A stretch of 62,485 nt of DNA from Nocardia sp. CDC159 (GCF_023740735.1 NZ_JAMRXH010000024.1:31239-93723); one strand, 5' to 3'; counted from the stretch's first letter, positions 17,403 through 26,465 are shown. Notes: generated from the sequence alone by a model not told the origin. Made by a program: numbers and translations.

Positions 17403-19139
17403 ATGTTGATCAGATTGCTGCGGAGCTTCCTCGCCCCCTACCGCACCCAGCTGGCGGGCGTGGTTGTGCTGCAGCTCATCTCGGTCATCGCGATGTTGTA
17501 CCTGCCGAGCCTGAATGCCGACCTCATCGATTACGGCGTCACCAAGGGTGATATCGGCTACATCTGGTCCACCGGCGGCTGGATGCTGCTGGTGTCGGGG
17601 GTGCAGATCCTCGCCTCGTCGGTATCGGTCTACTTCGGCGCGCAGGCGGCCATGGGCGCGGGCCGCGACATCCGCGCGGCGCTGCTGCACCGGGTGGGCG
17701 CGTTCTCCGCTCGCGAGGTCGGCATCTTCGGCGCTCCCTCGTTGATCACCCGCAACACCAACGATGTGCAGCAGGTGCAGCTGCTGGTGGTGATGAGCGT
17801 GACCATCCTGGTGATGGCCCCGATCATGTGCGTCGGCGGCATCGTCATGGCGCTGCGTCAGGACGCCGGGCTGTCCTGGATCCTGCTGGTCGCGGTGCCG
17901 GTGCTGGGGCTGACCATGGCCCTGATCATCTCGCGGATGGTGCCCGGCTTCCGGCGCGTGCAGGACCGCATCGATGCGGTGAATCGGGTGCTGCGCGAAC
18001 AGATCACGGGCATTCGAGTGGTTCGGGCGTTCGTGCGGGAGCGGCAGGAGATCCGGCGCTTCGGCGTCGCCAATGCCGAACTCACCGAGGCATCGCTGTT
18101 CGTCGGGCGATTGACCGCGCTGATGTTCCCGGCCGTGCTGCTGATCAGCAATCTGACCACGATCGCGGTGATCTGGTTCGGCGGGTATGCCATCGATGCC
18201 GGCCAGATGCAGATCGGCTCGCTGACCGCGCTGCTGTCCTACATCATGCAGATCCTGATGGCCGTCATGATGGCCTCGTTCCTGGCCATGCTCGCCCCAC
18301 GCGCGGCGGTGTCGGCCGAGCGGATCGGCGCGGTGCTCGAGACCGAATCCTCGGTCGTACCGCCGCCGGCGCCGCAGCCGTTCACCACCGATCCCGGGGT
18401 GGTCGACGTGGCCTTCGCGGAGTTCCGGTTCCCGGGTGCGGAGAAGCCGGTGCTGCGCGGCATCCGATTCCGCGCCGAACCCGGCACCACCACCGCGATC
18501 GTCGGCTCGACCGGTTCGGGCAAGACCACGCTGATCAATCTGATCCCGCGGCTCATCGACGTCACCGACGGCGCGGTCTACGTGGGCGGAACCGATGTGC
18601 GCCAACTGGATCCGGAGCTGTTGCGGGCCCAGATCGGGCTGGTGCCGCAGAAGGCCTATCTGTTCTCCGGCACGATCGCCTCCAATCTGCGCTACGGCGA
18701 CCCGGAGGCCACCGACGAACAGTTGTGGCGGTGCCTGGCGATCGCGCAGGCCGACGACTTCGTCCGCGATATGCCGAACGGATTGGAAACCGAAGTGGCG
18801 CAGGGCGGTACGACGGTATCCGGCGGGCAGCGGCAACGGCTCGCGATCGCGCGGGCGCTGGTGCGCAGGCCCAAGATCTACCTGTTCGACGACTGTTTCT
18901 CCGCGCTCGACGTCGCCACCGACGCCCGGGTGCGCGAGGCGCTGCGGCCCGAGACCGCGCAGGCGGCTGTGATCACGGTGGCGCAACGGATTTCGACGAT
19001 TCGTGACGCGGATCAGATCGTGGTGCTCGAGGACGGTGCGATGGTCGGGCTGGGTACGCATGACCAATTGCTGCGCGACTGCGCCGAATACCGCGAAATC
19101 GTCCACTCGCAGTTCAGCCCCGAGGAGGCGGCCCGATGA
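17403..19139 (+). CDS. ABC exporter half-transporter, degenerate NBD
   Basis: The 578-aa ABC exporter has a six-helix membrane domain (about residues 10-300) and an ATPase domain with Walker A GSTGSGKTT, signature VSGGQRQR, Walker B IYLFDDCFSALD (Asp instead of catalytic Glu) and a glutamine in place of the usual H-loop His (VAQRIS). These losses mark it as the non-catalytic half of a heterodimer. Its stop overlaps the next start as ATGA, so the pair is coupled. ATG 17403 is chosen over an upstream in-frame start because MLIRLLRSFL begins the usual elbow helix. Cargo unknown. Confidence 0.92.
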   Translation: MLIRLLRSFLAPYRTQLAGVVVLQLISVIAMLYLPSLNADLIDYGVTKGDIGYIWSTGGWMLLVSGVQILASSVSVYFGAQAAMGAGRDIRAALLHRVGAFSAREVGIFGAPSLITRNTNDVQQVQLLVVMSVTILVMAPIMCVGGIVMALRQDAGLSWILLVAVPVLGLTMALIISRMVPGFRRVQDRIDAVNRVLREQITGIRVVRAFVRERQEIRRFGVANAELTEASLFVGRLTALMFPAVLLISNLTTIAVIWFGGYAIDAGQMQIGSLTALLSYIMQILMAVMMASFLAMLAPRAAVSAERIGAVLETESSVVPPPAPQPFTTDPGVVDVAFAEFRFPGAEKPVLRGIRFRAEPGTTTAIVGSTGSGKTTLINLIPRLIDVTDGAVYVGGTDVRQLDPELLRAQIGLVPQKAYLFSGTIASNLRYGDPEATDEQLWRCLAIAQADDFVRDMPNGLETEVAQGGTTVSGGQRQRLAIARALVRRPKIYLFDDCFSALDVATDARVREALRPETAQAAVITVAQRISTIRDADQIVVLEDGAMVGLGTHDQLLRDCAEYREIVHSQFSPEEAAR

Positions 19140-21082
19140 GGCCCGGTATGCCGGGCCCGGGGGCGCCGGGCACCAAGGCCCGTTCGTTCGGGCCCTCGCT
19201 GCAGCGATTGCTGGGTCGGCTCGCACCGGAAAAGCCCTATCTCATTGCCATTTTCGCGCTCGCGACCGTGTCGGTGGTGCTGACCGTGCTCGGGCCGCAG
19301 ATCCTTGGCAGGGCCACCAATCTCATCTTCGACGGCGTCGTCGGCAAACAGCTGCCCGCCGGGCTGAGCAAGGAGCAGGCGGTCGCCCAGCTGCGAGCGC
19401 AGGGGCAGGACGAGCTCGCCGACATGCTCGGCGGGATGCATGTGATTCCCGGTGTGGGAGTGGACTTCTCGGCCGTGGGCCGGGTGTTGCTGATCGTGCT
19501 GGTGCTGTATCTGGCCGCGGCGCTGTTCGGCTGGTTGCAGGCCCGTCTGCTGGTCTCGGTCATCAACCGGGCGATGCGGCGATTGCGCAGCGAGATCGAG
19601 GAGAAGATCCATCGCCTGCCGTTGAGCTACTTCGATTCGACCCCACGCGGTGATGTGCTGTCGCGGGTCACCAACGATGTCGACAACGTGGCGCAGAGCA
19701 TGCAGCAGACGCTGAGTCAGCTGGTGGTCTCGGTGCTCTCGGTGATCGGCATTCTGGCCATGATGTTCTGGATCTCGTGGCTGCTGGCGGTCATCGCACT
19801 GCTCACGGTGCCGGTGGTGGTGATCCTGACCGCGCAGATCGCCAAGCGCTCCAAACCGCATTTCGTGGATCAGTGGAAGTACACCGGTCTGGTGAACGCC
19901 CAGGTGGAGGAGGCCTACACCGGACACGAGGTGGTCACCGCCTTCGGCCGCAGCCGCGAGATGGGCCAGGAGTTCGACCGGCGCAACGGACGGCTCTACG
20001 AGTCCAGTTTCAAGGCGCAGTTCATCTCCGGGCTGATCATGCCGGTGATCATGTTCGTGGGGAACCTGAACTTCGTCCTGATCGCCGTGGTGGGCGGGCT
20101 GCGGGTGGCCTCCGGCAGCCTGTCGCTGGGCGAGGTGCAGGCGTTCATCCAGTACTCGCGCCAATTCACTCAGCCGCTCACCCAGATCGGGCAGATGGTC
20201 AATCTGCTGCAGTCCGGGGTCGCGTCGGCCGAGCGGATCTTCGAGCTCCTCGACGCCGACGAGCAGGTGGCCGATCCGAAGGTCGAGGATTCACGGTCGC
20301 TCGAGCGGGGGCGGGTGGAGTTCGACACGGTGTCGTTCCGGTACGAGCCGGACAAGCCGGTGCTCGAGGAGCTGTCGCTGGTGGCCGAGCCCGGACATGT
20401 GGTGGCCATCGTCGGCCCGACCGGCGCGGGCAAGACCACACTGGTGAACCTGCTGGAACGGTTCTACGAGCTCGATTCCGGTTCGATCCGCATCGACGGT
20501 GTCGACATCACCCACATCACCCGCGACCGCCTGCGCTCCCACATCGGCATGGTGCTGCAGGACACCTGGCTGTTCAGCGGGACCATTCGCGAGAACATCG
20601 CCTACGGCGATCCGAACGCCAGCGAGGAGGAGATCCTCGCCGCCGCGCGCGCCGCCTACGTCGACCGCTTCGTGCACGCGCTGCCACACGGCTACGACAC
20701 CGTGATCGACGAAGAAGGCGCGGGTGTCAGCGCGGGCGAGAAACAGCTCATCACGATCGCCCGAGCCTTCCTCGCCAAACCGTCGATCCTCATCCTCGAT
20801 GAGGCCACCAGCTCCGTCGACACCCGTACCGAACTCCTGGTCCAACAGGCCATGGCCGCCCTACGTCGCGACCGCACCAGCTTCGTGATCGCCCACCGCC
20901 TCTCGACCATCCGCGATGCCGACCTGATCGTCGTCATGGAATCCGGCCGCATCGTAGAAACCGGCACCCACGAGCGACTGCTCGCCGCCCACGGCGCCTA
21001 CTACCGGCTGTACAACGCCCAATTCGCGGGCGCTGCCGTGGATCAGGACCTGGTCGACGAGGACACGGTCGACGTCGTCTAG
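19136..21082 (+). CDS. ABC exporter half-transporter, catalytic NBD
   Basis: The 648-aa partner half has a Pro/Gly-rich N-terminus, six TM helices with a large insertion between TM1 and TM2 (about residues 60-115, VGKQLPAGLSKEQAV region), Walker A GPTGAGKTT, signature VSAGEKQL, Walker B LILDEATSSVD with catalytic Glu, and H-loop AHRLS. The ATG overlaps the preceding stop (ATGA). The non-consensus signature matches the degenerate site of the partner. A 15-bp hairpin 95 bp downstream is the probable terminator. Confidence 0.93.
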   Translation: MRPGMPGPGAPGTKARSFGPSLQRLLGRLAPEKPYLIAIFALATVSVVLTVLGPQILGRATNLIFDGVVGKQLPAGLSKEQAVAQLRAQGQDELADMLGGMHVIPGVGVDFSAVGRVLLIVLVLYLAAALFGWLQARLLVSVINRAMRRLRSEIEEKIHRLPLSYFDSTPRGDVLSRVTNDVDNVAQSMQQTLSQLVVSVLSVIGILAMMFWISWLLAVIALLTVPVVVILTAQIAKRSKPHFVDQWKYTGLVNAQVEEAYTGHEVVTAFGRSREMGQEFDRRNGRLYESSFKAQFISGLIMPVIMFVGNLNFVLIAVVGGLRVASGSLSLGEVQAFIQYSRQFTQPLTQIGQMVNLLQSGVASAERIFELLDADEQVADPKVEDSRSLERGRVEFDTVSFRYEPDKPVLEELSLVAEPGHVVAIVGPTGAGKTTLVNLLERFYELDSGSIRIDGVDITHITRDRLRSHIGMVLQDTWLFSGTIRENIAYGDPNASEEEILAAARAAYVDRFVHALPHGYDTVIDEEGAGVSAGEKQLITIARAFLAKPSILILDEATSSVDTRTELLVQQAMAALRRDRTSFVIAHRLSTIRDADLIVVMESGRIVETGTHERLLAAHGAYYRLYNAQFAGAAVDQDLVDEDTVDVV

Positions 21083-21177
21083 ATCCCGTCGGGGGCCCGA
21101 TCGATGCCCGTCCGGGTCCCCTCTGAGGGCACGGCCGACTCCGCTCAGGCCCCCGTTCGGGCCCGGCCCTCTCGATT

Positions 21178-21211
21178 CCCCGGCCCCGGCGCGCCAGCGC
21201 CGGGGCCGGGG
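21178..21211 (+). terminator. GC-rich hairpin after ABC exporter pair
   Basis: Perfect 15-bp arms (CCCCGGCCCCGGCGC and its complement) enclose a 4-nt loop. The hairpin ends 15 nt before the tgt start, so it may also insulate tgt; no T run follows. Confidence 0.6.
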
Positions 21212-21226
21212 CGGCAATATTGCTGA

Positions 21227-22471
21227 GTGCCTGATCCAGCGTCGTTCTCGTTCACCGTCAACTCCCGCCTCGAAGGACGGCATGGGCGCACCGGCGTAAT
21301 TCGCACCCCACACGGCGACATCCAGACCCCCGCCTTCACCCCCGTCGGAACCAAGGCCACGGTCAAGGCCGTGCTGCCCGAGGCCATGAAGGAGCTGGGG
21401 GCGCAGGCGGTGCTGGCCAATGCCTATCACCTGTATCTGCAGCCGGGGCCGGATATCGTGGACGAGGCCGGGGGGCTGGGCAAGTTCATGAACTGGGCGG
21501 GGCCGACCTTCACCGACAGCGGCGGCTTCCAGGTCATGTCGCTGGGGGTGGGGTTCAAGAAGGTGCTGGCCATGGAGGCCGTCGGCGTGCGGAGCGACGA
21601 TGTGATCGCCAAGGGCAAGGAACGCCTCGCGGTGGTCGACGACGACGGCGTCACCTTCCGCTCCCATCTCGACGGCTCCAAACACCGGTTCACCCCCGAG
21701 GTCTCGATGAGCATCCAGCATCGGCTCGGCGCCGATGTCATGTTCGCCTTCGACGAGCTGACCACGCTGCTGAACACCCGCGCCTACCAGGAGAAGTCGC
21801 TACAACGCACACACGAGTGGGCGCAGCGCTGCATCGATGCGCACGAGCGGCTCACCGCCGAGCGCGCCCATCGGCCCTATCAAGCGCTGTTCGCCGTGAT
21901 CCAGGGCGCGCAGTACGAGGATCTGCGCCGCAAGGCATGTCGCGACCTCGAGGCCATGCGCGGCGCGGGCGGAACGGGATTCGACGGCTACGGCATCGGC
22001 GGCGCGCTGGAGAAGCATAATCTGGGCACCATCGTCGGCTGGTGCTGTGACGAACTGCCCGAGGACAAGCCGCGCCACCTACTGGGCATCAGCGAACCGG
22101 AGGACATCTTCGTCGCGGTGGAGAACGGCGCGGACACCTTCGACTGCGTGAACCCGTCGCGGGTGGCCCGCAACGCCGCCCTCTACGTGGCCGAGGGCCG
22201 ATTCAACATCAACACCAGCCGCTTCCGCCGCGACTTCACCCCGATCGACGAGACCTGCGACTGCTACACCTGCGCCCACTACACCCGCGCCTACATCCAT
22301 CACCTGTTCAAGGCCAAGGAGATGCTGGCCTCGACCCTGTGCACCATCCACAACGAACGCTTCACGGTGCGGCTGGTCGACGACATCCGCGCCAGCATCG
22401 ATGACGGCCGCTTCGACGAGTTCAAGGCGGAGTTCTTCGGACGCTGGCGCGGACGGTTGCGTCAGGAGTAG
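21227..22471 (+). CDS. tgt: tRNA-guanine(34) transglycosylase
   Basis: Tgt exchanges guanine 34 of GUN-anticodon tRNAs for a queuosine precursor base. The 414-aa protein has TDSGGFQVMSLG (catalytic-pocket Asp), DTFDCVNPSRVARN (nucleophile region) and the zinc site CDCYTCAHYTRAYIHHL near residue 344. The substrate loop that in many bacteria reads YSVGGLAVGE here reads YGIGGALEKHNLG, so the precursor used may differ. The gene converges with the YhhQ-type transporter and overlaps it by 10 bp; GluQRS, which further modifies Q34, is 2.2 kb away. Confidence 0.94.
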   Translation: MPDPASFSFTVNSRLEGRHGRTGVIRTPHGDIQTPAFTPVGTKATVKAVLPEAMKELGAQAVLANAYHLYLQPGPDIVDEAGGLGKFMNWAGPTFTDSGGFQVMSLGVGFKKVLAMEAVGVRSDDVIAKGKERLAVVDDDGVTFRSHLDGSKHRFTPEVSMSIQHRLGADVMFAFDELTTLLNTRAYQEKSLQRTHEWAQRCIDAHERLTAERAHRPYQALFAVIQGAQYEDLRRKACRDLEAMRGAGGTGFDGYGIGGALEKHNLGTIVGWCCDELPEDKPRHLLGISEPEDIFVAVENGADTFDCVNPSRVARNAALYVAEGRFNINTSRFRRDFTPIDETCDCYTCAHYTRAYIHHLFKAKEMLASTLCTIHNERFTVRLVDDIRASIDDGRFDEFKAEFFGRWRGRLRQE

Positions 22472-23235
22472 ATCGCGGGCTTCTCCAAAGGCGCGTAACT
22501 GGTTTCGCGCTTCTTCAGATAGCCGATGACGCGATAGCTGATCGGCAGCACGAACACCTCGACCAGCGTCTTCCATACGAAGCCCACGATCACGTAATTC
22601 ACGAACGCGCCCCAGGTATCGATCCCGATGGCCGTCGCCGCGATCGAGCAGAACACCAGCGTGTCCCCGAACTCGCCGGCCACGGTGGAGCCGAGCAGCC
22701 GCGCCCACAGATGCTTCTCCTTGGTGCGCTCCTTGATCAGCACCAGCGTCATCGAGTTCAGGAACTGACCGATGACATAGCCCGCGAGCCCGGCGGCGAC
22801 CAGCTGCGGCGTGGTGCCGACGACCGTGCGGAAGGCGTCCTGATTCGGATAGAACTCGGCCGCGGGCAATTCGATCGCGATCCAGAAGCAGACCACCATC
22901 AGCGCCAGCATGCCGAAGCCGTAGTAGATCGTGCGCCGGGCGGCGCGGAAGCCGTAGACCTCGCTCAGCACATCGCCGATGACGTAGGCGAGCGGGAAGA
23001 GGAAGAAGGCGGCATCGGTGGTGATCGGCAGGATGTCGATCGGTCCCAGCGACAGCTGTTCGCCGCGGAAGAACTGCACGCCCTTGGTGGCGCAGATGTT
23101 GGAGATCATCAGGGTGGCCGTGAACAACGTCACGATCAGCGTGAACGGTCCCCCCGCGGCGCGTGCGAATGCTGCGTGTTCGGCCGCGGGGCGTCCAGAC
23201 CCTTCGACGTCCGGAGATGGCTTGGTGTCACTCAC
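22462..23235 (-). CDS. yhhQ: Queuosine precursor transporter (YhhQ/QPTR family)
   Basis: The 257-aa membrane protein of the YhhQ (DUF165) family imports queuosine precursors. After a polar N-terminus (about 28 aa) there are about six TM helices; family hallmarks are LMISNICATKG, FPLAYVIGDVLSEVYGF and AGEFGDTLVFCSIA. No queCDEF genes are in the window, so the cell may salvage precursor rather than make it (inference). Convergent 3' overlap with tgt. Confidence 0.92.
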   Translation of the reverse strand: MSDTKPSPDVEGSGRPAAEHAAFARAAGGPFTLIVTLFTATLMISNICATKGVQFFRGEQLSLGPIDILPITTDAAFFLFPLAYVIGDVLSEVYGFRAARRTIYYGFGMLALMVVCFWIAIELPAAEFYPNQDAFRTVVGTTPQLVAAGLAGYVIGQFLNSMTLVLIKERTKEKHLWARLLGSTVAGEFGDTLVFCSIAATAIGIDTWGAFVNYVIVGFVWKTLVEVFVLPISYRVIGYLKKRETSYAPLEKPAIYS

Positions 23236-23272
23236 GAGCTCTGGAGGATACCGGCAGCGGACACCCGTCGAA

Positions 23273-23278
23273 TAGGCT
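23273..23278 (+). promoter_or_regulatory. -10 hexamer TAGGCT, leaderless promoter
   Basis: TAGGCT lies 6 nt before ATG 23285 and favours that start over the in-frame GTG at 23279. Confidence 0.5.
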
Positions 23279-23284
23279 GTGAGA

Positions 23285-23803
23285 ATGACGAATCCCGGCG
23301 ATTCCGACGAATGGTGGAAGCAGTACGGCGGCGAGGGCGTGTCGTCGGAGTCCGGCGGCCACGCTTCGGCGCCCCCGCCGCCGGCACCGCCGCAACCGTC
23401 GTCCGGCCAGACGTCGGCCCCGCACTACCAGGCTCAGCCGATGACTCCGCCGCCGCAGCAGCAGTATCCGAGTTATCCCCAGCCCCCGGGTGCTCCCTAC
23501 GGCCAGCCCGGTTACGGCGGCTACCCGCCCGCCCCCGGCTACCAACCGTACGGCTATCCCCAGGCCCAGGGCACCAATGGCATGGCCATCGGCGCGCTGA
23601 TCGCAGCCCTGGTCGGATTCTTCACCTGCGGAGTGGGTTTCGTCGTCGGCCTGATCCTCGGCCCGATCGCCCTCAACCAGATCAAGCAGACCGGCCAGGA
23701 GGGCCGCGGCCTGGCCCTGGCCGGAATCTGGATCAGCGGCATCGCCCTCGTCCTGAGCGTGCTGTGGTTCGTCTTCGTCATCGCCTTCAGCGGCACCAGC
23801 TGA
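23285..23803 (+). CDS. Pro/Gln-rich DUF4190 membrane protein
   Basis: The 172-aa protein has a disordered Pro/Gly/Tyr/Gln-rich N-terminal half (residues 1-95) and a C-terminal DUF4190 domain of two TM helices (GMAIGALIAALVGFFTCGVGF and GLALAGIWISGIALVLSVLWF) joined by the conserved GPIALNQIKQTGQEGRG loop. Such proteins are common in actinobacterial membranes and have no assigned function. It is convergent with the RDD protein, which has a similar repeat-rich N-terminus, and shares a bidirectional terminator with it. Confidence 0.85.
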   Translation: MTNPGDSDEWWKQYGGEGVSSESGGHASAPPPPAPPQPSSGQTSAPHYQAQPMTPPPQQQYPSYPQPPGAPYGQPGYGGYPPAPGYQPYGYPQAQGTNGMAIGALIAALVGFFTCGVGFVVGLILGPIALNQIKQTGQEGRGLALAGIWISGIALVLSVLWFVFVIAFSGTS

Positions 23804-23817
23804 TTTCGCCGCACGAA

Positions 23818-23852
23818 ACAGGGGCGCACTCGACACCGAGTGCGCCCCTGTT
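23818..23852. terminator. Bidirectional terminator
   Basis: A perfect 15-bp stem (ACAGGGGCGCACTCG and its complement) encloses the 4-nt loop ACAC, between two convergent genes. Confidence 0.88.
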
Positions 23853-23868
23853 GCTTCCGGTCGGTCGG

Positions 23869-24594
23869 TCAGCCCTTGACGACCTGGGTGCCGCCCGCGA
23901 ACTTGTCGTGCCACCCCTGGCCGTTGGGATCCTGGGAGATGGTCACGGCGATGTAGATGCCCAGACCCAGCGCGACCAGTCCGCCCAGGCACGGCACGAT
24001 CCCGGCCAGCGACCACAGGTTGCGCTTGAGCGAGGTGGCCGCATCCAGCTGACCGCCACCCGGAGCCAGCACCCGCAGCTTCAGCAGCTTCTTGCCGATC
24101 GTGGCGCCCTGTGAGGTCTCCATGAGCACGAAGTAGCCCACGTACGCGCCGAACATGACGATGCCCTGCAGGAGCTGCACGCCCATGCCGCGGCCGAGGA
24201 ACATGAAGATGATCGCGACCGGGATGCCCACGAGCACGCCGTCGATGAGCCTGGCCAGGAAGCGCATCCCCAGATCACCGGGCACGGCGCCCGGCGGAAA
24301 GCCCGGCTGCTGCCCGTACGGTTGCTGGCCGTAGGGATCCTGCCCGCCCGGGTACGGCTGCTGGCCACCGAACGGCTGCTGCTGCCCGTAGGCGTCCTGG
24401 CCATAGGGCTGCTGCTGGCCGTAAGGCTGTTGGCCGTAGGACTGACCGCCGGGCTGACCGTATTGTCCGCCAGCGGGATTCGGCTGCTGGCCGTACGGCT
24501 GCTGACCGTAGGGCTGGCCGGGCGGCGGGTACGGCTGGCCGTACGGCTGCCCGCCCTGCGGATACTGGTTGGGGTCGTACCCACCACTGGTCAT
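23869..24594 (-). CDS. RDD-family membrane protein with PYGQQ repeats
   Basis: The 241-aa protein has a low-complexity N-terminus (residues 1-105) built of repeated PYGQQ/PYGQP units and an RDD domain with about three TM helices; the Arg-Asp signature is in MRFLARLIDGVLVG and the second conserved block is GATIGKKLLKLRVL. A cysteine lies in the third helix region (GIVPCLGG). Function of RDD proteins is mostly unknown (transport in a few). The repeats suggest a flexible, aggregation-prone or protein-interaction segment. Confidence 0.88.
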   Translation of the reverse strand: MTSGGYDPNQYPQGGQPYGQPYPPPGQPYGQQPYGQQPNPAGGQYGQPGGQSYGQQPYGQQQPYGQDAYGQQQPFGGQQPYPGGQDPYGQQPYGQQPGFPPGAVPGDLGMRFLARLIDGVLVGIPVAIIFMFLGRGMGVQLLQGIVMFGAYVGYFVLMETSQGATIGKKLLKLRVLAPGGGQLDAATSLKRNLWSLAGIVPCLGGLVALGLGIYIAVTISQDPNGQGWHDKFAGGTQVVKG

Positions 24595-24641
24595 CTAATG
24601 TCCTCGTGAAATGGTCGTAGGTTCGGCGACGACTGCGTACG

Positions 24642-25580
24642 TTACGGATTTCCGCTGAATTGCACCACGCCGAGGGGATCGAAAGTCCATGGTTGCCTGG
24701 GTAACGATTCCGGGCGGAATTGGCGCAGCAGCGCGGTGGGGGAGTCCGCGCGATATCCGAGCGAGTCGGCCAGCAGTGCGACGACCTGTTCGGGCGTTTC
24801 GCCGAGAGACAGCCGATCGGCGAGGGTGACCGCGCCGTCGCGCTTGGCCAATCGCTTGCCCTCGGCATTGAGCACCAGCGGCACATGCGCATAGCGCGGC
24901 ACCGAAAATCCCAGCAGGGCAGCCAGATACGCTTGGCGCGGGGTCGATGGCAGCAGGTCGTCGCCGCGTACCACCTGGTCGATACCCTGCTCGGCATCGT
25001 CGACGACGACCGCCAGGTTGTAGGCCGGGATGCCGTCGCCGCGGCGCAGTACGAAATCGTCCACCAGGCCCCGGTAATTACCGTGCAATTCATCGGCGAT
25101 CTCGAATTCCGCTGTGTCCGAACGCAGTCGGAGCGCGGCGGGACGTCCTTCGGCGCGGCGGGCGGCCCGCTCGGCACCGGACAGCTCGCGGCAGGTGCCG
25201 GGATAGGCGCCCATCGGGCCGTGCGGTGCGGTCGCGGCCTGCTGGATCTCCCTTCGGGTGCAATAACATTCGTAGGTCAGCCCGGCCGCGGTGAGCCGGG
25301 CGATCGCGGCGTGGTGCCGGTCGAGACGGCGGGACTGCCAGGTGATCGGTCCGTCCCAGTCGAGGCCGATCGCGGCCAGGTCGGCCAACTGCCGTTCGGC
25401 GGCGCCGGGGCGGACCCGATCCAGGTCCTCGACCCGGATGACGAAGGCGCGGCCGGTCGAACGGGCGAACAGCCATGCCAGCAGGGCGGTGCGCAGATTG
25501 CCCAGATGCAGATCGCCCGAGGGGCTGGGCGCGAAGCGGCCCGCACCGGTCATGAGCGGCTGGGCAACTTTCGGGGGCAC
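24642..25580 (-). CDS. gluQ: Glutamyl-queuosine tRNA(Asp) synthetase
   Basis: GluQRS activates glutamate and attaches it to queuosine 34 of tRNA-Asp rather than to a tRNA 3' end. The 312-aa protein lacks the anticodon-binding half of GluRS, as expected. Visible motifs: APSPSGDLHLGN (HIGH-type), zinc ligands CYC with a downstream YPGTC, and KRLAKRD (KMSKS-type). GTG 25580 has TAGCAT 8 nt upstream and fits a leaderless start; ATG 25553 is an alternative. It makes functional sense with tgt and yhhQ nearby. Confidence 0.92.
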   Translation of the reverse strand: MPPKVAQPLMTGAGRFAPSPSGDLHLGNLRTALLAWLFARSTGRAFVIRVEDLDRVRPGAAERQLADLAAIGLDWDGPITWQSRRLDRHHAAIARLTAAGLTYECYCTRREIQQAATAPHGPMGAYPGTCRELSGAERAARRAEGRPAALRLRSDTAEFEIADELHGNYRGLVDDFVLRRGDGIPAYNLAVVVDDAEQGIDQVVRGDDLLPSTPRQAYLAALLGFSVPRYAHVPLVLNAEGKRLAKRDGAVTLADRLSLGETPEQVVALLADSLGYRADSPTALLRQFRPESLPRQPWTFDPLGVVQFSGNP

Positions 25581-25588
25581 ATCCGCCC

Positions 25589-25594
25589 ATGCTA
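25589..25594 (-). promoter_or_regulatory. -10 hexamer TAGCAT of gluQ
   Basis: On the minus strand TAGCAT lies 8 nt before GTG 25580, in the 27-nt gap after the DUF309 gene. Confidence 0.45.
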
Positions 25595-25607
25595 CCGATC
25601 GGCGTGT

Positions 25608-26078
25608 CTAGCCCCGTAGACGTGGCCGGAGCCGATCCTCGTCGATCTCGCGGTCGGCGGCCAGATCCGCCAACAGCGCCTCGGCGAACCCCACCAGACC
25701 TGGGGTATCGATGCCGTACGGCGCCGGGCTCGCCGCGCGCAACCGGCCGACCGCCCGCTCGAGCAGGGTGCGGGCGCCCTTCGGATTGCCGCGTTGCAGG
25801 TGGGTGATGCCGACCGCGAACTGGGCCAGACCCTGCCACAGCATCCGTTCGGCGAACGGTCCGTTCTTCCACGCCGCCTCGAGCACCTCGTGGGCGTGGA
25901 AGGCCAGGCCGTCGTCGAGCAGCCGCTGCGCGTAGGCCACGGTCTCCTCCGGCGGGAGGTCCAAATCGTCCGGGATTCGCTCGACCCCGACGCTGCCGGG
26001 CGGCAGGGGGCGGCCCAGGCGGTCGCGGGGTCGGGCATTCCGGGCACGTCCGATGTCGTCTCGATCGCGTTCCACCAC
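25608..26078 (-). CDS. DUF309 domain protein
   Basis: The soluble protein of about 156 aa carries the DUF309 signature: helical hairpins with AFHAHEVLEAAWK (conserved His and Glu), LWQGLAQFAVGITHLQRGN and a long C-terminal helix. The family is small, about 120-170 aa, with no known activity. The start is uncertain: GTG codons at 26078 and 26075 begin VVERDRDD; the frame upstream looks non-coding. It is followed by gluQ after 27 nt. Confidence 0.75.
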   Translation of the reverse strand: MVERDRDDIGRARNARPRDRLGRPLPPGSVGVERIPDDLDLPPEETVAYAQRLLDDGLAFHAHEVLEAAWKNGPFAERMLWQGLAQFAVGITHLQRGNPKGARTLLERAVGRLRAASPAPYGIDTPGLVGFAEALLADLAADREIDEDRLRPRLRG

Positions 26079-26293
26079 GTAACCATGATCCACACCCGTT
26101 CCGCAGGCGCGAAATAGGCCGCCCGCCGCAGTAGTACGACCGCGCGTCATATTTTCAAAACTCCGGCTTTGCCGCCGGTCTAATACTTGCCAGTAGCAAT
26201 ATTTCCGCAATCAATTGTCCGATTCGGTACGCCTGTGATTTGCATGATTGAAGACGAAAACACAACAGCGCCACATTGCGGAAACCTGCTAGG

Positions 26294-26326
26294 GTGCACA
26301 TTGGGGGCAATCCCCCAAAGGTGCAC
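26294..26326. repeat. Nested inverted repeat upstream of DUF397 gene
   Basis: TTGGGGG (26301-26307) and CCCCCAA (26312-26318) form a perfect 7-bp hairpin with a 4-nt loop, bracketed by two GTGCAC sites (26294-26299 and 26321-26326). The whole element is symmetric and sits about 140 bp before the DUF397 start in unusually AT-rich sequence (26140-26290). It could be an operator or a leader hairpin. Confidence 0.5.
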
Positions 26327-26465
26327 TAAGTGGACGTGCACAGCGAATGCACAGTGCGCCGGAGCCTCAGGCGCAGGGTGGGATTCGAGAGCACTGCAGA
26401 ATCCCGTTGCCAGTACGAACGATGCCAGGAATTTTCGTTCTCGACGCAGCAAAGGAGCTAGTGCC

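Noticed and set aside
17289..19226. 645-codon minus-strand reading frame opposite the ABC gene
   Set aside because: Same shadow effect; no start signal and no recognisable domain.
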